Shown: positions 40,552 through 49,733 of the stretch, piece after piece
Numbering within the stretch: the first letter of the stretch is position 1
Layout: the number at the start of each line of letters is the position of its first letter
Source of the DNA: Castellaniella hirudinis
Lineage (GTDB): Bacteria > Pseudomonadota > Gammaproteobacteria > Burkholderiales > Burkholderiaceae_B
Length of the DNA stretch: 64,000 bases
Direction: 5' to 3'
Assembly (NCBI RefSeq): GCF_042651965.1
Contig: NZ_JBHSDY010000003.1
Span: 347,659 to 411,658, forward strand
The notes under the pieces: model-generated
Database searches by the model: none
What the model saw: the letters and a program-made list of their open reading frames with translations, nothing else
What the model was told of the DNA's origin: nothing
Position numbers and translations under genes: made by a program

Positions 40552-41382
40552 ATGATGACGATCTCCCTGCAATCCACCTTTCCGCCTGGCTATATTCCGC
40601 CCGGAGTCGATCCCAAGTCGCTCGACCCTGCCACCCAAAAAATGGTGGAAACCACGGGCATCACGCTGGAAGCCGCGCTCAAGCTGATCGGGGTAGAGGT
40701 CAACGAGTCCAACGCGGGCCGCCTTGAAGCGCTCATGCAGTCCCTGCTGCCCGAACCCTCCGGCGACAAAAGCACGGGAGATCCTTTCGGCAAGCTCACC
40801 CCCGAGAACGTGGCCATCGACATCTATTCGGTGATGGCGCTGTTCCAGAAGTGCGCCCAGGACATGCGCAGCCAGGCGCGCGAGGTCCGCAATTCCGAAA
40901 TGCAGGCCCAGGTCTCCAATCTGAAGAACGCAGCCCAGGAAATCCGCAATGCCGCCGAAGACCGCCTGCAGGCGGCCATCATTCAGGGGGCGTTCCAGAT
41001 CACCGGCGGCGCGGTGTCGATGGGCATGGGGCTGGCGGGCGGGATCATGGGGGCCAAGGGCATCAAGGCCGACCCGACGACCGTGACGGGCATGCAGTTC
41101 AGCAATACCGCCAGCATGCTGTCCAATTCGGCTCAGGGAGCCGGCAGCATATTCACCGGCATCGGCACCATGGCTTCGGCGGGCAAGGAAAAAGAAGCCG
41201 CCGAACACGATGCGAAGAAATCCGAGTTCGAGTCCGACGCCCGGGTGCACGAACAGGGCGTGCAGCAGGCCAACGACCTGATGCAGCAGATGATGGACGT
41301 GATCCGCGATGTGCGCGAAAAACTCGGCGCCATCGATCAGGCGCGCAACGAAACCATCCGTGGCATTGCGCGCAACGTCTGA
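40552..41382 (+). CDS. Minor translocator SctB (BopD/YopD-like)
   Basis: The 276-residue secreted protein has an amphipathic N-terminal part and one glycine-rich hydrophobic stretch (about 143-170, IIQGAFQITGGAVSMGMGLAGGIMGA). The C-terminal coiled helix is QANDLMQQMMDVIRDVREKLGAIDQARNETIRGIARNV. This is the YopD/IpaC/BopD pattern; it forms the host-membrane pore with the next protein. ATG 40552 follows CTGGAG; a longer in-frame start is rejected as unsupported. Confidence 0.85.
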   Translation: MMTISLQSTFPPGYIPPGVDPKSLDPATQKMVETTGITLEAALKLIGVEVNESNAGRLEALMQSLLPEPSGDKSTGDPFGKLTPENVAIDIYSVMALFQKCAQDMRSQAREVRNSEMQAQVSNLKNAAQEIRNAAEDRLQAAIIQGAFQITGGAVSMGMGLAGGIMGAKGIKADPTTVTGMQFSNTASMLSNSAQGAGSIFTGIGTMASAGKEKEAAEHDAKKSEFESDARVHEQGVQQANDLMQQMMDVIRDVREKLGAIDQARNETIRGIARNV

Positions 41383-41412
41383 CCGGCGCGCCTTTGACAG
41401 ACAGGAACGAGC

Positions 41413-42681
41413 ATGAATACGACGATTTCAAACGGACCGGGGTATACGCCGCCGATGGGCGGGGGCTCGTTGGGCCAGATCGACGGATCCGGCGGCACGG
41501 CCGGTGCGGGGGGGGCCGATCAGGTCGACCTCGAAAAGCTTTATCAGGACGTCCTGAATTACGTCAAGCAGCAGGACGGGTCTGACGGCGGCGGCAATCC
41601 GCTGGTCGACGGCAACGGCGCGCCGCGCATCGACACGCCGAATCAGGTGTTCAGCGCCAACGACATGGTCGATTTGCTGCGCAGCCTGCGCAGCAAGACG
41701 CAGGACGAGCAGCTCAAGACCTCGCAAGAGGGCCTGGAATCCGCGCGGATCAAGGCCGAGAAGAACACCGAGCACCAGCTCGAGAAAATCAAGGAATGGA
41801 TCGACAAGTGCGAGGAGGCCAATTCCAAGGGGGCGCTGGGCAAGATTTTCGGCTGGATCGGCAAGATTTTTGCCTTCGTCGCGGCCATCGTGGCGGTGGT
41901 CGCCGCTGCAGCGGCGACGGTTGCCACCGGCGGCGCGGCGGCGCCGCTGCTCGCCCTGGCCATCGTGGGCGCCATCAGCGCCACCATGACGCTGGCCAGC
42001 GCCATCTCCCAGGAATGCGGCGGCCCTGAAATCAGCCTCAACAGCCTGATCCAGAACACGGTCGGCAAGTTCCTCACCGAGGTGTGCGGCGTGGACCCCA
42101 AGGAAGCCGAGAACATCTGCAAGATCGTGGGCGGGGCGCTGGCGATCGCCTGCCCGGTGATGCTGGCCATCGAGCCCTCGCTGCTGGGCAATATGGCGCA
42201 GAGCATCGCCCTGATGGCCGGCGCGGACGAGAAGACCGCCGGCTACATCGGCATGGCGCTGACGATCGCGGCCGCTATCGGGGTGGGCATTGCCATGGCG
42301 GTGGCGACGGGGGGCTCGTCCGTGGCTTCGACGGCGACCCAGATCAGCAACAAGGTGGTGCTCTCCGCCCTGAAGACCTTCAACACGGTCTTGACCGGCA
42401 CCTCCGCCGTCGTCTCCGGCAGCACCCAGATCGCGCAGGGCGGCCTGAACATTTCCAAGGCCCAGTCCGAAGAAAAAGCCCAGCAGGCGATCTCGGACAA
42501 GAAGGACCTCGAGGCGATGATGATCAAGCTGCAGAAGCAGATGGAAGAAGGCCGCGAGGAAATGAAGAAGATCATCCAGCAGATCGAAGAAAGCACTCAG
42601 GCCGTGAGCAAAATGATCGCTGGCACGACCGACAACATGAACCAGATCGCCATGAACATGGGCAGCAAGTCGACGGTGTGA
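41413..42681 (+). CDS. Major translocator SctE (BopB/YopB/IpaB-like)
   Basis: The 422-residue secreted pore protein has a Gly-rich N-terminus and a coiled coil (about 90-140). Two hydrophobic regions (about 146-198 and 237-305: FGWIGKIFAFVAAIVAVVAAAA; GYIGMALTIAAAIGVGIAMA) and a C-terminal coiled coil follow. Two membrane hairpins and coils are the YopB/IpaB layout. It inserts in the host membrane with the product of 40552. AGGAAC precedes the ATG. Confidence 0.88.
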   Translation: MNTTISNGPGYTPPMGGGSLGQIDGSGGTAGAGGADQVDLEKLYQDVLNYVKQQDGSDGGGNPLVDGNGAPRIDTPNQVFSANDMVDLLRSLRSKTQDEQLKTSQEGLESARIKAEKNTEHQLEKIKEWIDKCEEANSKGALGKIFGWIGKIFAFVAAIVAVVAAAAATVATGGAAAPLLALAIVGAISATMTLASAISQECGGPEISLNSLIQNTVGKFLTEVCGVDPKEAENICKIVGGALAIACPVMLAIEPSLLGNMAQSIALMAGADEKTAGYIGMALTIAAAIGVGIAMAVATGGSSVASTATQISNKVVLSALKTFNTVLTGTSAVVSGSTQIAQGGLNISKAQSEEKAQQAISDKKDLEAMMIKLQKQMEEGREEMKKIIQQIEESTQAVSKMIAGTTDNMNQIAMNMGSKSTV

Positions 42682-42711
42682 TCGACAGCACGGACTCCAG
42701 GAGAGAAACAC

Positions 42712-43188
42712 ATGCCCCAGAACGCCACCCCATCCCGCGGCCCCTTCGGTCAGCAGCTCCATGACGGCTTGCGGGCGTTGCCGGCCAGCACCCGCCTGAG
42801 CAACGAGCAGCTTGAAGTGATCTACGCCCTGGCCTATGCCCACGTCACTCAGGGGCAGTACGCCCAGGCGCTGCCGGTCTTTTCAATTCTGGCCACTTAC
42901 GGCCCCACGCGCAAGCATTACCTGGCCGGACTGGCCTTATGCCTGGAACAGTGCGAACGCTACGAGGAAGCCATCAGCATGTATTCGCTGCTGATCGTGC
43001 TGTTTCCGGGCAGTCCGGAACCGGCCCTGCAGATCGCCGAATGCCTGCTGATGCTCGGCCGTACAGCCGAGGCGGCCGAGGAACTGGACCGGGTGCTGCG
43101 CAGCATTGCGGAATCGGGCGGCCAGTACGAGGCCTTGCGGTCGCGTGCTCAGGTGCTGCGCGATCTGGCCGGGCGAAGGGCCTCCTGA
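42712..43188 (+). CDS. Translocator chaperone, SycD/LcrH class (BcrH2-like)
   Basis: The 158-residue paralogue of the chaperone at 39946 has the same three TPR units (LEVIYALAYAHVTQGQYAQALPVFSILATYGP, KHYLAGLALCLEQCERYEEAISMYSLLIVL, EPALQIAECLLMLGRTAEAAEELDRVL). It follows the major translocator gene and likely serves it. Its stop overlaps the next start by one base (TGATG). Confidence 0.9.
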   Translation: MPQNATPSRGPFGQQLHDGLRALPASTRLSNEQLEVIYALAYAHVTQGQYAQALPVFSILATYGPTRKHYLAGLALCLEQCERYEEAISMYSLLIVLFPGSPEPALQIAECLLMLGRTAEAAEELDRVLRSIAESGGQYEALRSRAQVLRDLAGRRAS

Positions 43189-43655
43189 TGCGGGCGGAGC
43201 GAAAACCGCCCGCCGGTGCCTTCGTGCCCGGATCCCAAGCCGTCTCTCACGAGACGGCTTTTGTGCTTGATGCCGACGACGCGCGATTCCTGACCGAAAT
43301 CGGGATGCTGGCCGCCGGTCGAGGGGATGTGCGACATGCGGATACAATTTTCGACGCGTTGCGCGGTTTGAGACCGGACCGCGCCTATCCGCTGGTGGGC
43401 CTGGCCGTTGCGCGCCTGAACGCCGGCCGTGCCGCCGAAGCCGCCCGTCTGCTCGAAGACGCCGATCTTGCCGGACCGGAAGAACGGGCGACGGTACGGG
43501 CCTGGTACGGTCTGGCGCTACAGCTGGCCGGGCGCGCCGCCGAAAGCCGCCGGGTGTTGGCCGATGCCGCCACGCTCCCTGGTGAAGGCGGGGTGCTGGC
43601 CCGGCAGATGCTGGGGCTGGCGGTGGAAATACCGAGTGATGTGCCTGATGTCTGA
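43188..43655 (+). CDS. TPR protein, SctG/HrpB1-like needle co-chaperone candidate
   Basis: The 155-residue protein has TPR-like helices (FLTEIGMLAAGRGDVRHADTIFDALRGLRPDRAYPLVGLAVARLNAGRAAEAARLLEDADL, ATVRAWYGLALQLAGRAAESRRVL). It lies between the second translocator chaperone and sctI. YscG-type TPR proteins pair with a small YscE-type protein to hold the needle subunit; such a small protein is encoded at 31909-32166. The pairing is inference. The start at 43188 is fixed by the overlap with the preceding stop. Confidence 0.65.
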   Translation: MRAERKPPAGAFVPGSQAVSHETAFVLDADDARFLTEIGMLAAGRGDVRHADTIFDALRGLRPDRAYPLVGLAVARLNAGRAAEAARLLEDADLAGPEERATVRAWYGLALQLAGRAAESRRVLADAATLPGEGGVLARQMLGLAVEIPSDVPDV

Positions 43656-43670
43656 TCAAGGAGCCTGAAG

Positions 43671-44093
43671 ATGGAAATCGCCGCACTGACTGCCGCGCTG
43701 GGCGCCCAGGCGCTGCCTGCCGCCCCTGCGGTGCGCGCCGAACCCGCCGATCTGGCGGCCGAACGTTTCAATGCGCTGATGAGCGCGCCCCTGGACCCTG
43801 CGCTGAACGGGGTCGCGGCCGCACTACAATCGGCGTTCGTCGCGGCGCCGCTGGATGCTGCGCCCACCTTGGGGGGCCAGATTTTGTCGGGTCTGCGGGG
43901 CGTCGCGACCGAATTTTCGGGTAAATGGCAGAACATCGCTCATGGCCTGGATGGCCTGGGGGCGCAGCCGGCGATCAGTGACATGCTGCGTTTGCAGACG
44001 GAACTGCTGCAGGTCTCGGTGCAGTACGAATTGGTGGGCAAAGCCGTATCGCGCTCCACCCAGAATATTGATACGCTGGTCAGGATGTCTTGA
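43671..44093 (+). CDS. sctI: T3SS inner rod protein SctI
   Basis: The 140-residue protein has a low-complexity N-terminus and a conserved C-terminal helical hairpin (ISDMLRLQTELLQVSVQYELVGKAVSRSTQNIDTLVRMS). That is the SctI/YscI/BscI signature for the rod connecting export apparatus and needle. Its stop overlaps the sctJ start by one base. Confidence 0.9.
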   Translation: MEIAALTAALGAQALPAAPAVRAEPADLAAERFNALMSAPLDPALNGVAAALQSAFVAAPLDAAPTLGGQILSGLRGVATEFSGKWQNIAHGLDGLGAQPAISDMLRLQTELLQVSVQYELVGKAVSRSTQNIDTLVRMS

Positions 44094-44938
44094 TGGCTCT
44101 CTCTTGCAGGCTTGCTTTCCGATCTTTCTCCAGCGCGTTGCGCTGGCTGCTGGCTGCACTGGTGCTGTCGGTCCTGACGGCCTGCAGTTCCAGCGTCACG
44201 CTGTACTCCTCCGCCAGCGAAGGCGAAGCCAACGAACTGCTGTCGGTGCTGCTCGACGCCGGTATCCATGCCGAAAAAATCTCTGGCAAGGAAGGCGTGG
44301 CGGTCTCTGTGGACGGCGCCCAGGTGGCTCGCGCCCTGGATATTTTGCGAACCCGCGGTCTGCCGCGCGAACGCTTCGACGGTATGGGTCAGATCTTCCG
44401 CAAAGAAGGTCTGGTGTCCTCGCCCCTGGAAGAACGCGCCCGGTACATCTACGCCCTGTCCCAGGAGCTGACCAACACCCTGTCGCAGATGGATGGTGTG
44501 TTGGCGGCGCGCGTGCACGTCGTGCTGCCTGAGCGGGGCGAAATCGGCGAGGCCGCCACGCCCTCGACGGCGGCCGTCTTCATCAAGCACCGGGTCGGCT
44601 ATTCATTTGACGCCCTCAGGCCGCAGATCCGTCAGCTGGTGACGCACGCCATCCCCGGGCTGACCGAGGACCGGGTTTCCATCACCCTGGTGTCCGCCCA
44701 GCCCGGCACGGCGGGACACGAAACACCCGTCCAGACCTCGGTCCTGGGATTCCAGGTGTCGCAGGCCTCGGCCGGTGGGCTGACGCTGCTGCTGGGTGCG
44801 CTGGTGCTGCTGGTGCTGGCGCTGTCCGGCGGTCTGGGTTATCTGCTGTGGCGCGGGGGTTGGCTGCCTCTGGGTGCTGAACCACGAGAACGCCATGAAC
44901 CGGCGGTTCGCCCGCCGGTACGCGAAGGTTCCGAATGA
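44093..44938 (+). CDS. sctJ: T3SS inner-membrane ring lipoprotein SctJ
   Basis: The 281-residue lipoprotein has a signal with lipobox LSVLTAC, two ring-building modules (YSSASEGEANELLSVLLDAGIHAEKISGKEG and the YIYALSQELTNTLSQMDGVLAARVHVVLPE region) and a C-terminal membrane segment (GGLTLLLGALVLLVLALSGGLGYLLW). This is the SctJ/YscJ/PrgK pattern of the inner MS-like ring. ATG 44093 is chosen at the sctI stop. It overlaps sctK by four bases. Confidence 0.95.
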   Translation: MALSCRLAFRSFSSALRWLLAALVLSVLTACSSSVTLYSSASEGEANELLSVLLDAGIHAEKISGKEGVAVSVDGAQVARALDILRTRGLPRERFDGMGQIFRKEGLVSSPLEERARYIYALSQELTNTLSQMDGVLAARVHVVLPERGEIGEAATPSTAAVFIKHRVGYSFDALRPQIRQLVTHAIPGLTEDRVSITLVSAQPGTAGHETPVQTSVLGFQVSQASAGGLTLLLGALVLLVLALSGGLGYLLWRGGWLPLGAEPRERHEPAVRPPVREGSE

Positions 44939-45573
44939 ATGCCGCCCTGTTTGGCGAGCGCTTGCTGGCGTTCAATCTGCTGCCCAGCCTGACGCTGCAT
45001 CCCAGCCGGTACGCGGCTTTCGGCGCGCCATCGCGTCCCGTCCCGGCAGCTTGTGCGGCGGCCTGGCACCGGCATTGGTCTGCGGCGATTTTGCGCCGTT
45101 TGAATCTTCGAGACCGCCCCGTGGCCGATGCGGATCGGCCGGAGCTCCCCCTGGCGCTGCTGTCCCCGGACCGATTGGCCAGGGTGGCGCGTCACCTGGG
45201 TGCTGTGTGCTGTGCGCCCCGTTTGCGCCGGGTGATCGCGGGCAGCGAGGTGCGCGTCCTGGCGGTGGCTGTGGGCGGGGATGTGTTGGCTTTTGCGCGT
45301 CAAGCCGAGACGGGGGGCTGGTCGCGTCCGGCGGACCTGGATGACGGCCTGACCACCGGCTGGGCGGATCGGCTGGATCAGATCGGTTGTGCGGCGTTGC
45401 GTCATATTTTTCATGCGGCCGGCCCCGAACTCGGCTTGCGCGCTGAACTCCGGCTGGCCGATGAGCCCGCCGTCAATGTGCCGGATGCAGGCCAGATCCC
45501 GCTGGACTTGGCCCTGGACATCCTCGAACGGATCGAACCGACATGGCATTCCTCGTTTCACGCGACGCGCTGA
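44935..45573 (+). CDS. sctK: T3SS sorting-platform protein SctK
   Basis: The 212-residue cytoplasmic protein between sctJ and sctL corresponds to YscK/BscK (about 210 residues), the pod linker that ties SctD to SctQ and SctL. Sequence is weakly conserved (FNLLPSLTLHPSRY, IGCAALRHIFHAAGPELGLRAELRL); length and position carry the call. It overlaps sctL by 31 bp. Confidence 0.8.
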   Translation: MNAALFGERLLAFNLLPSLTLHPSRYAAFGAPSRPVPAACAAAWHRHWSAAILRRLNLRDRPVADADRPELPLALLSPDRLARVARHLGAVCCAPRLRRVIAGSEVRVLAVAVGGDVLAFARQAETGGWSRPADLDDGLTTGWADRLDQIGCAALRHIFHAAGPELGLRAELRLADEPAVNVPDAGQIPLDLALDILERIEPTWHSSFHATR

Positions 45574-46181
45574 ATCCGCGTACCCTGACGGTGACGCCGG
45601 ACCCGGCGGCCCGCGTGCTGCGCGCGGCCGACCATGCTGCGCTGGTACAGGCGCAGGCCTTGCTCGACCAGGCGCGCACACAGGCCGACGCCATTCTGGC
45701 GGGGGCGCAGGAGGCCTTCGAGGCCGAACGCCGCCGCGGCTATGAAGACGGCAAGCAGGAAGCCCTGCTGGACCAGGCCGAAAAAATGATCGAGACCGTC
45801 AGCCGCACGGTCGATTATTTCGCGGGCGTGGAAAACGAGATGGTCGACCTGGTCATGGCGGCTGTGCGCAAGGTCGTCGACGGTTTCGATGATCGGGAAA
45901 AGGTCATGGTCGTGGTGCGCAACGCACTGGCCGTGGTGCGCAACCAGAAACAAATGACCCTGCGGCTGCATCCAGACGATGTCGAGGTCGTGCGCGAGCG
46001 CATCAATGACATTCTGGCGGCCTATCCCGGCGTCGGTTATCTGGACCTGCTGCCCGACGCCCGCTTGTCGCGGGGCGCTTGCATCCTCGAAAGCGAGATC
46101 GGCATGGTCGAGGCCAGTCTGGAAGGCCAGATCGAAGCCGTGCGCGGCGCGTTCCAGCGCACCTTGGGCAGCCGGGTGTAG
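45543..46181 (+). CDS. sctL: T3SS ATPase stator SctL
   Basis: The 212-residue protein has an N-terminal extended helix (AQALLDQARTQADAILAGAQEAFEAERRRGYEDGKQEALLDQAEKM). A C-terminal SctL/FliH domain follows (VRNALAVVRNQKQMTLRLHPDDVEVVRERI, ACILESEIGMVEASLEGQIEAVRGAF). It links and regulates the SctN ATPase. It overlaps sctK and precedes sctN by ten bases. Confidence 0.92.
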   Translation: MAFLVSRDALNPRTLTVTPDPAARVLRAADHAALVQAQALLDQARTQADAILAGAQEAFEAERRRGYEDGKQEALLDQAEKMIETVSRTVDYFAGVENEMVDLVMAAVRKVVDGFDDREKVMVVVRNALAVVRNQKQMTLRLHPDDVEVVRERINDILAAYPGVGYLDLLPDARLSRGACILESEIGMVEASLEGQIEAVRGAFQRTLGSRV

Positions 46182-46191
46182 AGGCGGGATC

Positions 46192-47529
46192 ATGCGTCAA
46201 TTCGACTACATCACCGAAATGATGGAAATGGCGCTGCACGACACGCCGACCCTGCGCATCAAGGGGCGGGTGACGCAGGTCATCGGCACCATCATCAAGG
46301 CCGTCGTGCCCACGGTGAAGGTCGGCGAGGTCTGCATCCTGCGCAATCCGGGCGAGGATTTCGAGATGAAGGGCGAGGTCGTCGGCTTCGCCCGGGACGC
46401 CGCCCTGCTGACGCCGCTGGGCGATATGTACGGCATTTCCTCGGCCACCGAGGTCATCCCCACCGGCCGGGCGCACATGGTGCCCGTGGGGCCGGGGCTG
46501 CTGGGCCGGGTGCTCGACGGCCTGGGCCGTCCCCTGGACGAGGCCGAGCGCGGTCCGCTGGAGGCCAGCAAGTTTTATCCGGTGTTCGCCGAGGCGCCTG
46601 ATCCGCTCAAACGCCGCATCATCGACAAGCCGCTGGAGCTCGGGGTGCGGGCGCTGGACGGTGTGCTCACCTGCGGCGAAGGCCAGCGCATGGGGATCTT
46701 CGCGGCGGCCGGCGGAGGCAAGTCCACGCTGATGGGCATGCTGGTCAAGGGCGCCGACGTGGACGTGACCGTGGTGGCGCTGATCGGCGAACGCGGCCGT
46801 GAAGTGCGTGAATTCCTGGAGCATGAACTCGGTCCGGAAGGGCGGCGCAAAAGCGTCATCGTCTGCGCCACCAGTGACAAGTCCTCGATGGAGCGTGCCA
46901 AGGCTTCCTACGTCGCCACCGCCATTGCGGAGTATTTTCGCGATCAAGGCAAACGGGTGCTGTTCCTGATGGATTCGGTCACGCGCTTTGCGCGCGCGCA
47001 ACGCGAGATCGGTCTGGCGGCGGGTGAACCGCCGACGCGCCGGGGCTATCCGCCGTCCGTGTTCGCGACCCTGCCCAAACTGATGGAACGGGTCGGCATG
47101 AATCAGCACGGCTCCATCACCGCGCTGTACACCGTGCTGGTCGAGGGGGACGACATGACCGAACCCATAGCCGACGAGACGCGTTCCATCCTGGACGGGC
47201 ACATCGTGCTGTCGCGCAAGCTGGGCGCGGCCAACCATTATCCGGCCATCGATGTCCTGGCTTCGGCCAGTCGCGTCATGAATGCCGTGGTCACGGATGA
47301 GCACAAACGGGTGGCTGGCCGCGTGCGTGAGCTGATGGCCAAATACCAGGAAGTCGAACTGCTGGTGAAGATCGGCGAGTACAAGCGCGGCGGCGATGCC
47401 GTTACGGACGAGGCCATTGACAAGGTCGACGCCATCAACCGCTTTCTGCGGCAGAAGACTGATGAACATTCGACGCTGCCCGAGGCGCTCGAAGCCATGG
47501 CCGGGATCGTCGGCGGGGCGGCCGCATGA
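46192..47529 (+). CDS. sctN: T3SS ATPase SctN
   Basis: The 445-residue hexameric ATPase strips chaperones and energises export. Walker A is AAAGGGKST at 171-179 (K177), followed by VVALIGERGREVREFLE, Walker B VLFLMDSVTRFARAQREIGLAAGEPPTRRGYPPSVFATLPKLMER, and the beta-barrel and C-terminal domains of the F1/FliI family. ATG 46192 follows AGGCGGG; longer in-frame sequence overlaps sctL. It overlaps sctO by four bases. Confidence 0.97.
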   Translation: MRQFDYITEMMEMALHDTPTLRIKGRVTQVIGTIIKAVVPTVKVGEVCILRNPGEDFEMKGEVVGFARDAALLTPLGDMYGISSATEVIPTGRAHMVPVGPGLLGRVLDGLGRPLDEAERGPLEASKFYPVFAEAPDPLKRRIIDKPLELGVRALDGVLTCGEGQRMGIFAAAGGGKSTLMGMLVKGADVDVTVVALIGERGREVREFLEHELGPEGRRKSVIVCATSDKSSMERAKASYVATAIAEYFRDQGKRVLFLMDSVTRFARAQREIGLAAGEPPTRRGYPPSVFATLPKLMERVGMNQHGSITALYTVLVEGDDMTEPIADETRSILDGHIVLSRKLGAANHYPAIDVLASASRVMNAVVTDEHKRVAGRVRELMAKYQEVELLVKIGEYKRGGDAVTDEAIDKVDAINRFLRQKTDEHSTLPEALEAMAGIVGGAAA

Positions 47530-48032
47530 ACGTGTTCCGCGAATTGATGGCCATCAAGCGCTTTCGCGAGGGGCAGGCGGAATTGGCCGTGACCCGGCAG
47601 CGCCAGGTGCTGATCGAGGCCGAGCAACAGCGGGTTCAGGCCCTGGAACGGCTGGAGGAATACCGGACCTGGTCGCAGACAAGAGAACGCGACATGTACC
47701 AGGATCTGTGCAGCCGTCTGGTGTACGTGCGCGACATCGAGGATGTGATGCAGGGTGTGGCCGATCTGCGCCAGGGCGAGCATGCGTGTGAAGCCCGTGT
47801 CGAGCAGGCCGCCGACCAAGCGCGTCTCGAAACCGAGGCGCTGGCCGAGCGCCGGGAGGCGCACCGGAACGCCACGCGCATGGTCGAAAAATTCGTCCAG
47901 CTGGCCAGCCTGCATGCTGCTGACGCACTACGCGATCTGGAGCGCAAAGAGGATCTGGAAATGGAAGAGGCCGCGTCTGTGATGCGCGACCGTGATGACT
48001 GGCAGCAACATGACGAATACGAACCTTCATGA
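47526..48032 (+). CDS. sctO: T3SS central stalk SctO
   Basis: The 168-residue protein is almost entirely antiparallel coiled coil (VTRQRQVLIEAEQQRVQALERLEEY; VEQAADQARLETEALAERREAHRNATRMVEKFVQLA), as in YscO/FliJ, which links the ATPase to SctV. It overlaps sctN and sctP by four bases each. Confidence 0.9.
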   Translation: MNVFRELMAIKRFREGQAELAVTRQRQVLIEAEQQRVQALERLEEYRTWSQTRERDMYQDLCSRLVYVRDIEDVMQGVADLRQGEHACEARVEQAADQARLETEALAERREAHRNATRMVEKFVQLASLHAADALRDLERKEDLEMEEAASVMRDRDDWQQHDEYEPS

Positions 48033-48619
48033 ACATGACTGACCGTCCCATTCACCTGGATATTGGTCTGAACCGTGGTCTGTCCAATCCGGACCTGGGC
48101 GGGCAGGGGGCTGGTGCGTCGCGTCGCGAGGCGTCCGATACGGATCGCAAGGCCTTTGAACAGGCCCTGGCGCAGGGCGGTCAGGACCCGGCGCCCGAAA
48201 CCGCAGCGTTGTCGGCGGATTCCCCGGACGAGGCGCCGCGTCCGTTTGCTTTGTTTTCCGGCCCCGCCGCGCTTGGTGCGGCCTTGATGTCGACCGCTGT
48301 GCCGACCGGACTGGCGCAGGCCCTGGGTGAGGCGGCGGATCGCATGCTGGTGGGGGATGGCGGCAGCGGTCGGCGCGAGGTGCGCCTGGACCTGAAGACC
48401 GAAGTCCTGCCGGGCGTGACTTTATCCGTCTACGAGGAAGAGGGCCGCCTGGTGGCCGCTTTTGCCTGCGCCAGTGAATCCTCGCGCGAAACGCTGAACC
48501 GCTGTGCTCCTGCACTGGCCGAAGAACTTGCGCAATCGCTGGCGCGCGCCGTGCTGGTGCGGGTGAGCACCGACGATCCCGAGGACCCCTGTTTATACGA
48601 AGCGGCTGCGGCCGCATGA
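48029..48619 (+). CDS. sctP: T3SS needle-length regulator SctP
   Basis: The 196-residue protein has a disordered, polar N-terminal half and a folded C-terminal part (REVRLDLKTEVLPGVTLSVYEEEGRLVAAFACASESSRETLNRCAPALAEELAQSLARAVLVRV) resembling the substrate-switch domain of SctP/YscP. It is short for a molecular ruler. Position sctO-sctP-sctQ supports the call. Confidence 0.8.
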   Translation: MNMTDRPIHLDIGLNRGLSNPDLGGQGAGASRREASDTDRKAFEQALAQGGQDPAPETAALSADSPDEAPRPFALFSGPAALGAALMSTAVPTGLAQALGEAADRMLVGDGGSGRREVRLDLKTEVLPGVTLSVYEEEGRLVAAFACASESSRETLNRCAPALAEELAQSLARAVLVRVSTDDPEDPCLYEAAAAA

Positions 48620-48632
48620 CTCTGACTGTTTC

Positions 48633-49700
48633 ATGGATGCGATGAACTTCTCGACCGCCCGGACTGCCGTCCTGCCGCGCCTGAGCGCCAGCCAGGCCCA
48701 GGCGCTGACGCTGGTCGCGACCCACGGCGCGGACCTGCGGGTGGGGCTGCCGGCGCTTGAAGGCGCCGAGGCTGCGCCCGGTGTCTGGCGCCTGGGTTTG
48801 ACGCCGGGCGCAACGCCCGCTTTGCGACAGGCGGCAAGCCTGCGTTCCGATCTGGAGTGGGCGGGTGCTGCCTTGCGGCTGAGCCTGCCGCCCAGCGCCC
48901 TGGCGGCCTGGACCGACGCCCGCCTGCCGGATCTGGGGCCAGGGGAGCTGCCCGAGGTTTTGCAGGCGGCTGCGCTGGAAACCTTGCTGGCTGAAGCCGT
49001 TGCCGCGCTGACGCCGGTCTCGGCGGGCGGGCCGGTGCGTGTCCTGACCGAACCCCGGGATGTGGTGCTGCCGCATGTCTGGACGCTGTCGGCCCGCGCC
49101 GAAGCGCGCGGTGAAACTGTGCTGGCGGTGCTGGAATCCGACGATCTGGGGCTGATGCTGCTGGCCGGCTTGCTGGGTCAGGTGCCGCCGGGCGCGGGGG
49201 GGATCGACGAAGCGGCCCTGCCCGTGCGCTTGCGCGCCGAAATCGGGCGTGCGGTCCTGTCCGTTGACGAACTGCATGCGCTGGACGCAGGCGATGTGAT
49301 TTTGCTGACCGAATACCTGGTCGACACCACAGGCGGACTCTGGCTGGGGATTCCCCAGGGCCAGGGCCTGCGCGTGCGTGCCGAACAGGCTTCCTATCTT
49401 GTGACTCAAGGCTGGACTTCTCTTATGGCACAGACTGATTCCCCCGTCGAAGACACTTCATCTGCCGAGCCGCTGAACCTGGACGCTATTCCAGTGCGCC
49501 TGAGCTTTGATCTGGGTGACCGTGCGCTGCCCTTGGCCGAACTGCGCCAATTGCAGCCGGGCGCGGTGTTCGATTTGCAGCGACCCTTGGCCGATGGCCC
49601 GGTCATGATCCGTGCCAATGGCGCGCTGGTCGGGACCGGTGAACTGGTCGAGGTCGACGGCCGCATCGGCGTGCGTGTCGGCACCCTGGGCAGGCGCTGA
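48633..49700 (+). CDS. sctQ: T3SS cytoplasmic ring protein SctQ
   Basis: The 355-residue sorting-platform protein has a variable N-terminal part and two SPOA domains. The C-terminal SPOA domain is clear (IPVRLSFDLGDRALPLAELRQLQPGAVFDLQRPLADGPVMIRANGALVGTGELVEVDGRIGVRV). In relatives an internal start yields a separate C-terminal fragment; here an in-frame ATG near 49426, just before LNLDAIPV, could do so, which is inference. Confidence 0.93.
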   Translation: MDAMNFSTARTAVLPRLSASQAQALTLVATHGADLRVGLPALEGAEAAPGVWRLGLTPGATPALRQAASLRSDLEWAGAALRLSLPPSALAAWTDARLPDLGPGELPEVLQAAALETLLAEAVAALTPVSAGGPVRVLTEPRDVVLPHVWTLSARAEARGETVLAVLESDDLGLMLLAGLLGQVPPGAGGIDEAALPVRLRAEIGRAVLSVDELHALDAGDVILLTEYLVDTTGGLWLGIPQGQGLRVRAEQASYLVTQGWTSLMAQTDSPVEDTSSAEPLNLDAIPVRLSFDLGDRALPLAELRQLQPGAVFDLQRPLADGPVMIRANGALVGTGELVEVDGRIGVRVGTLGRR

Positions 49701-49733
49701 GATGCGTGCGACAGACCGCCGTAAGGGGATGCG

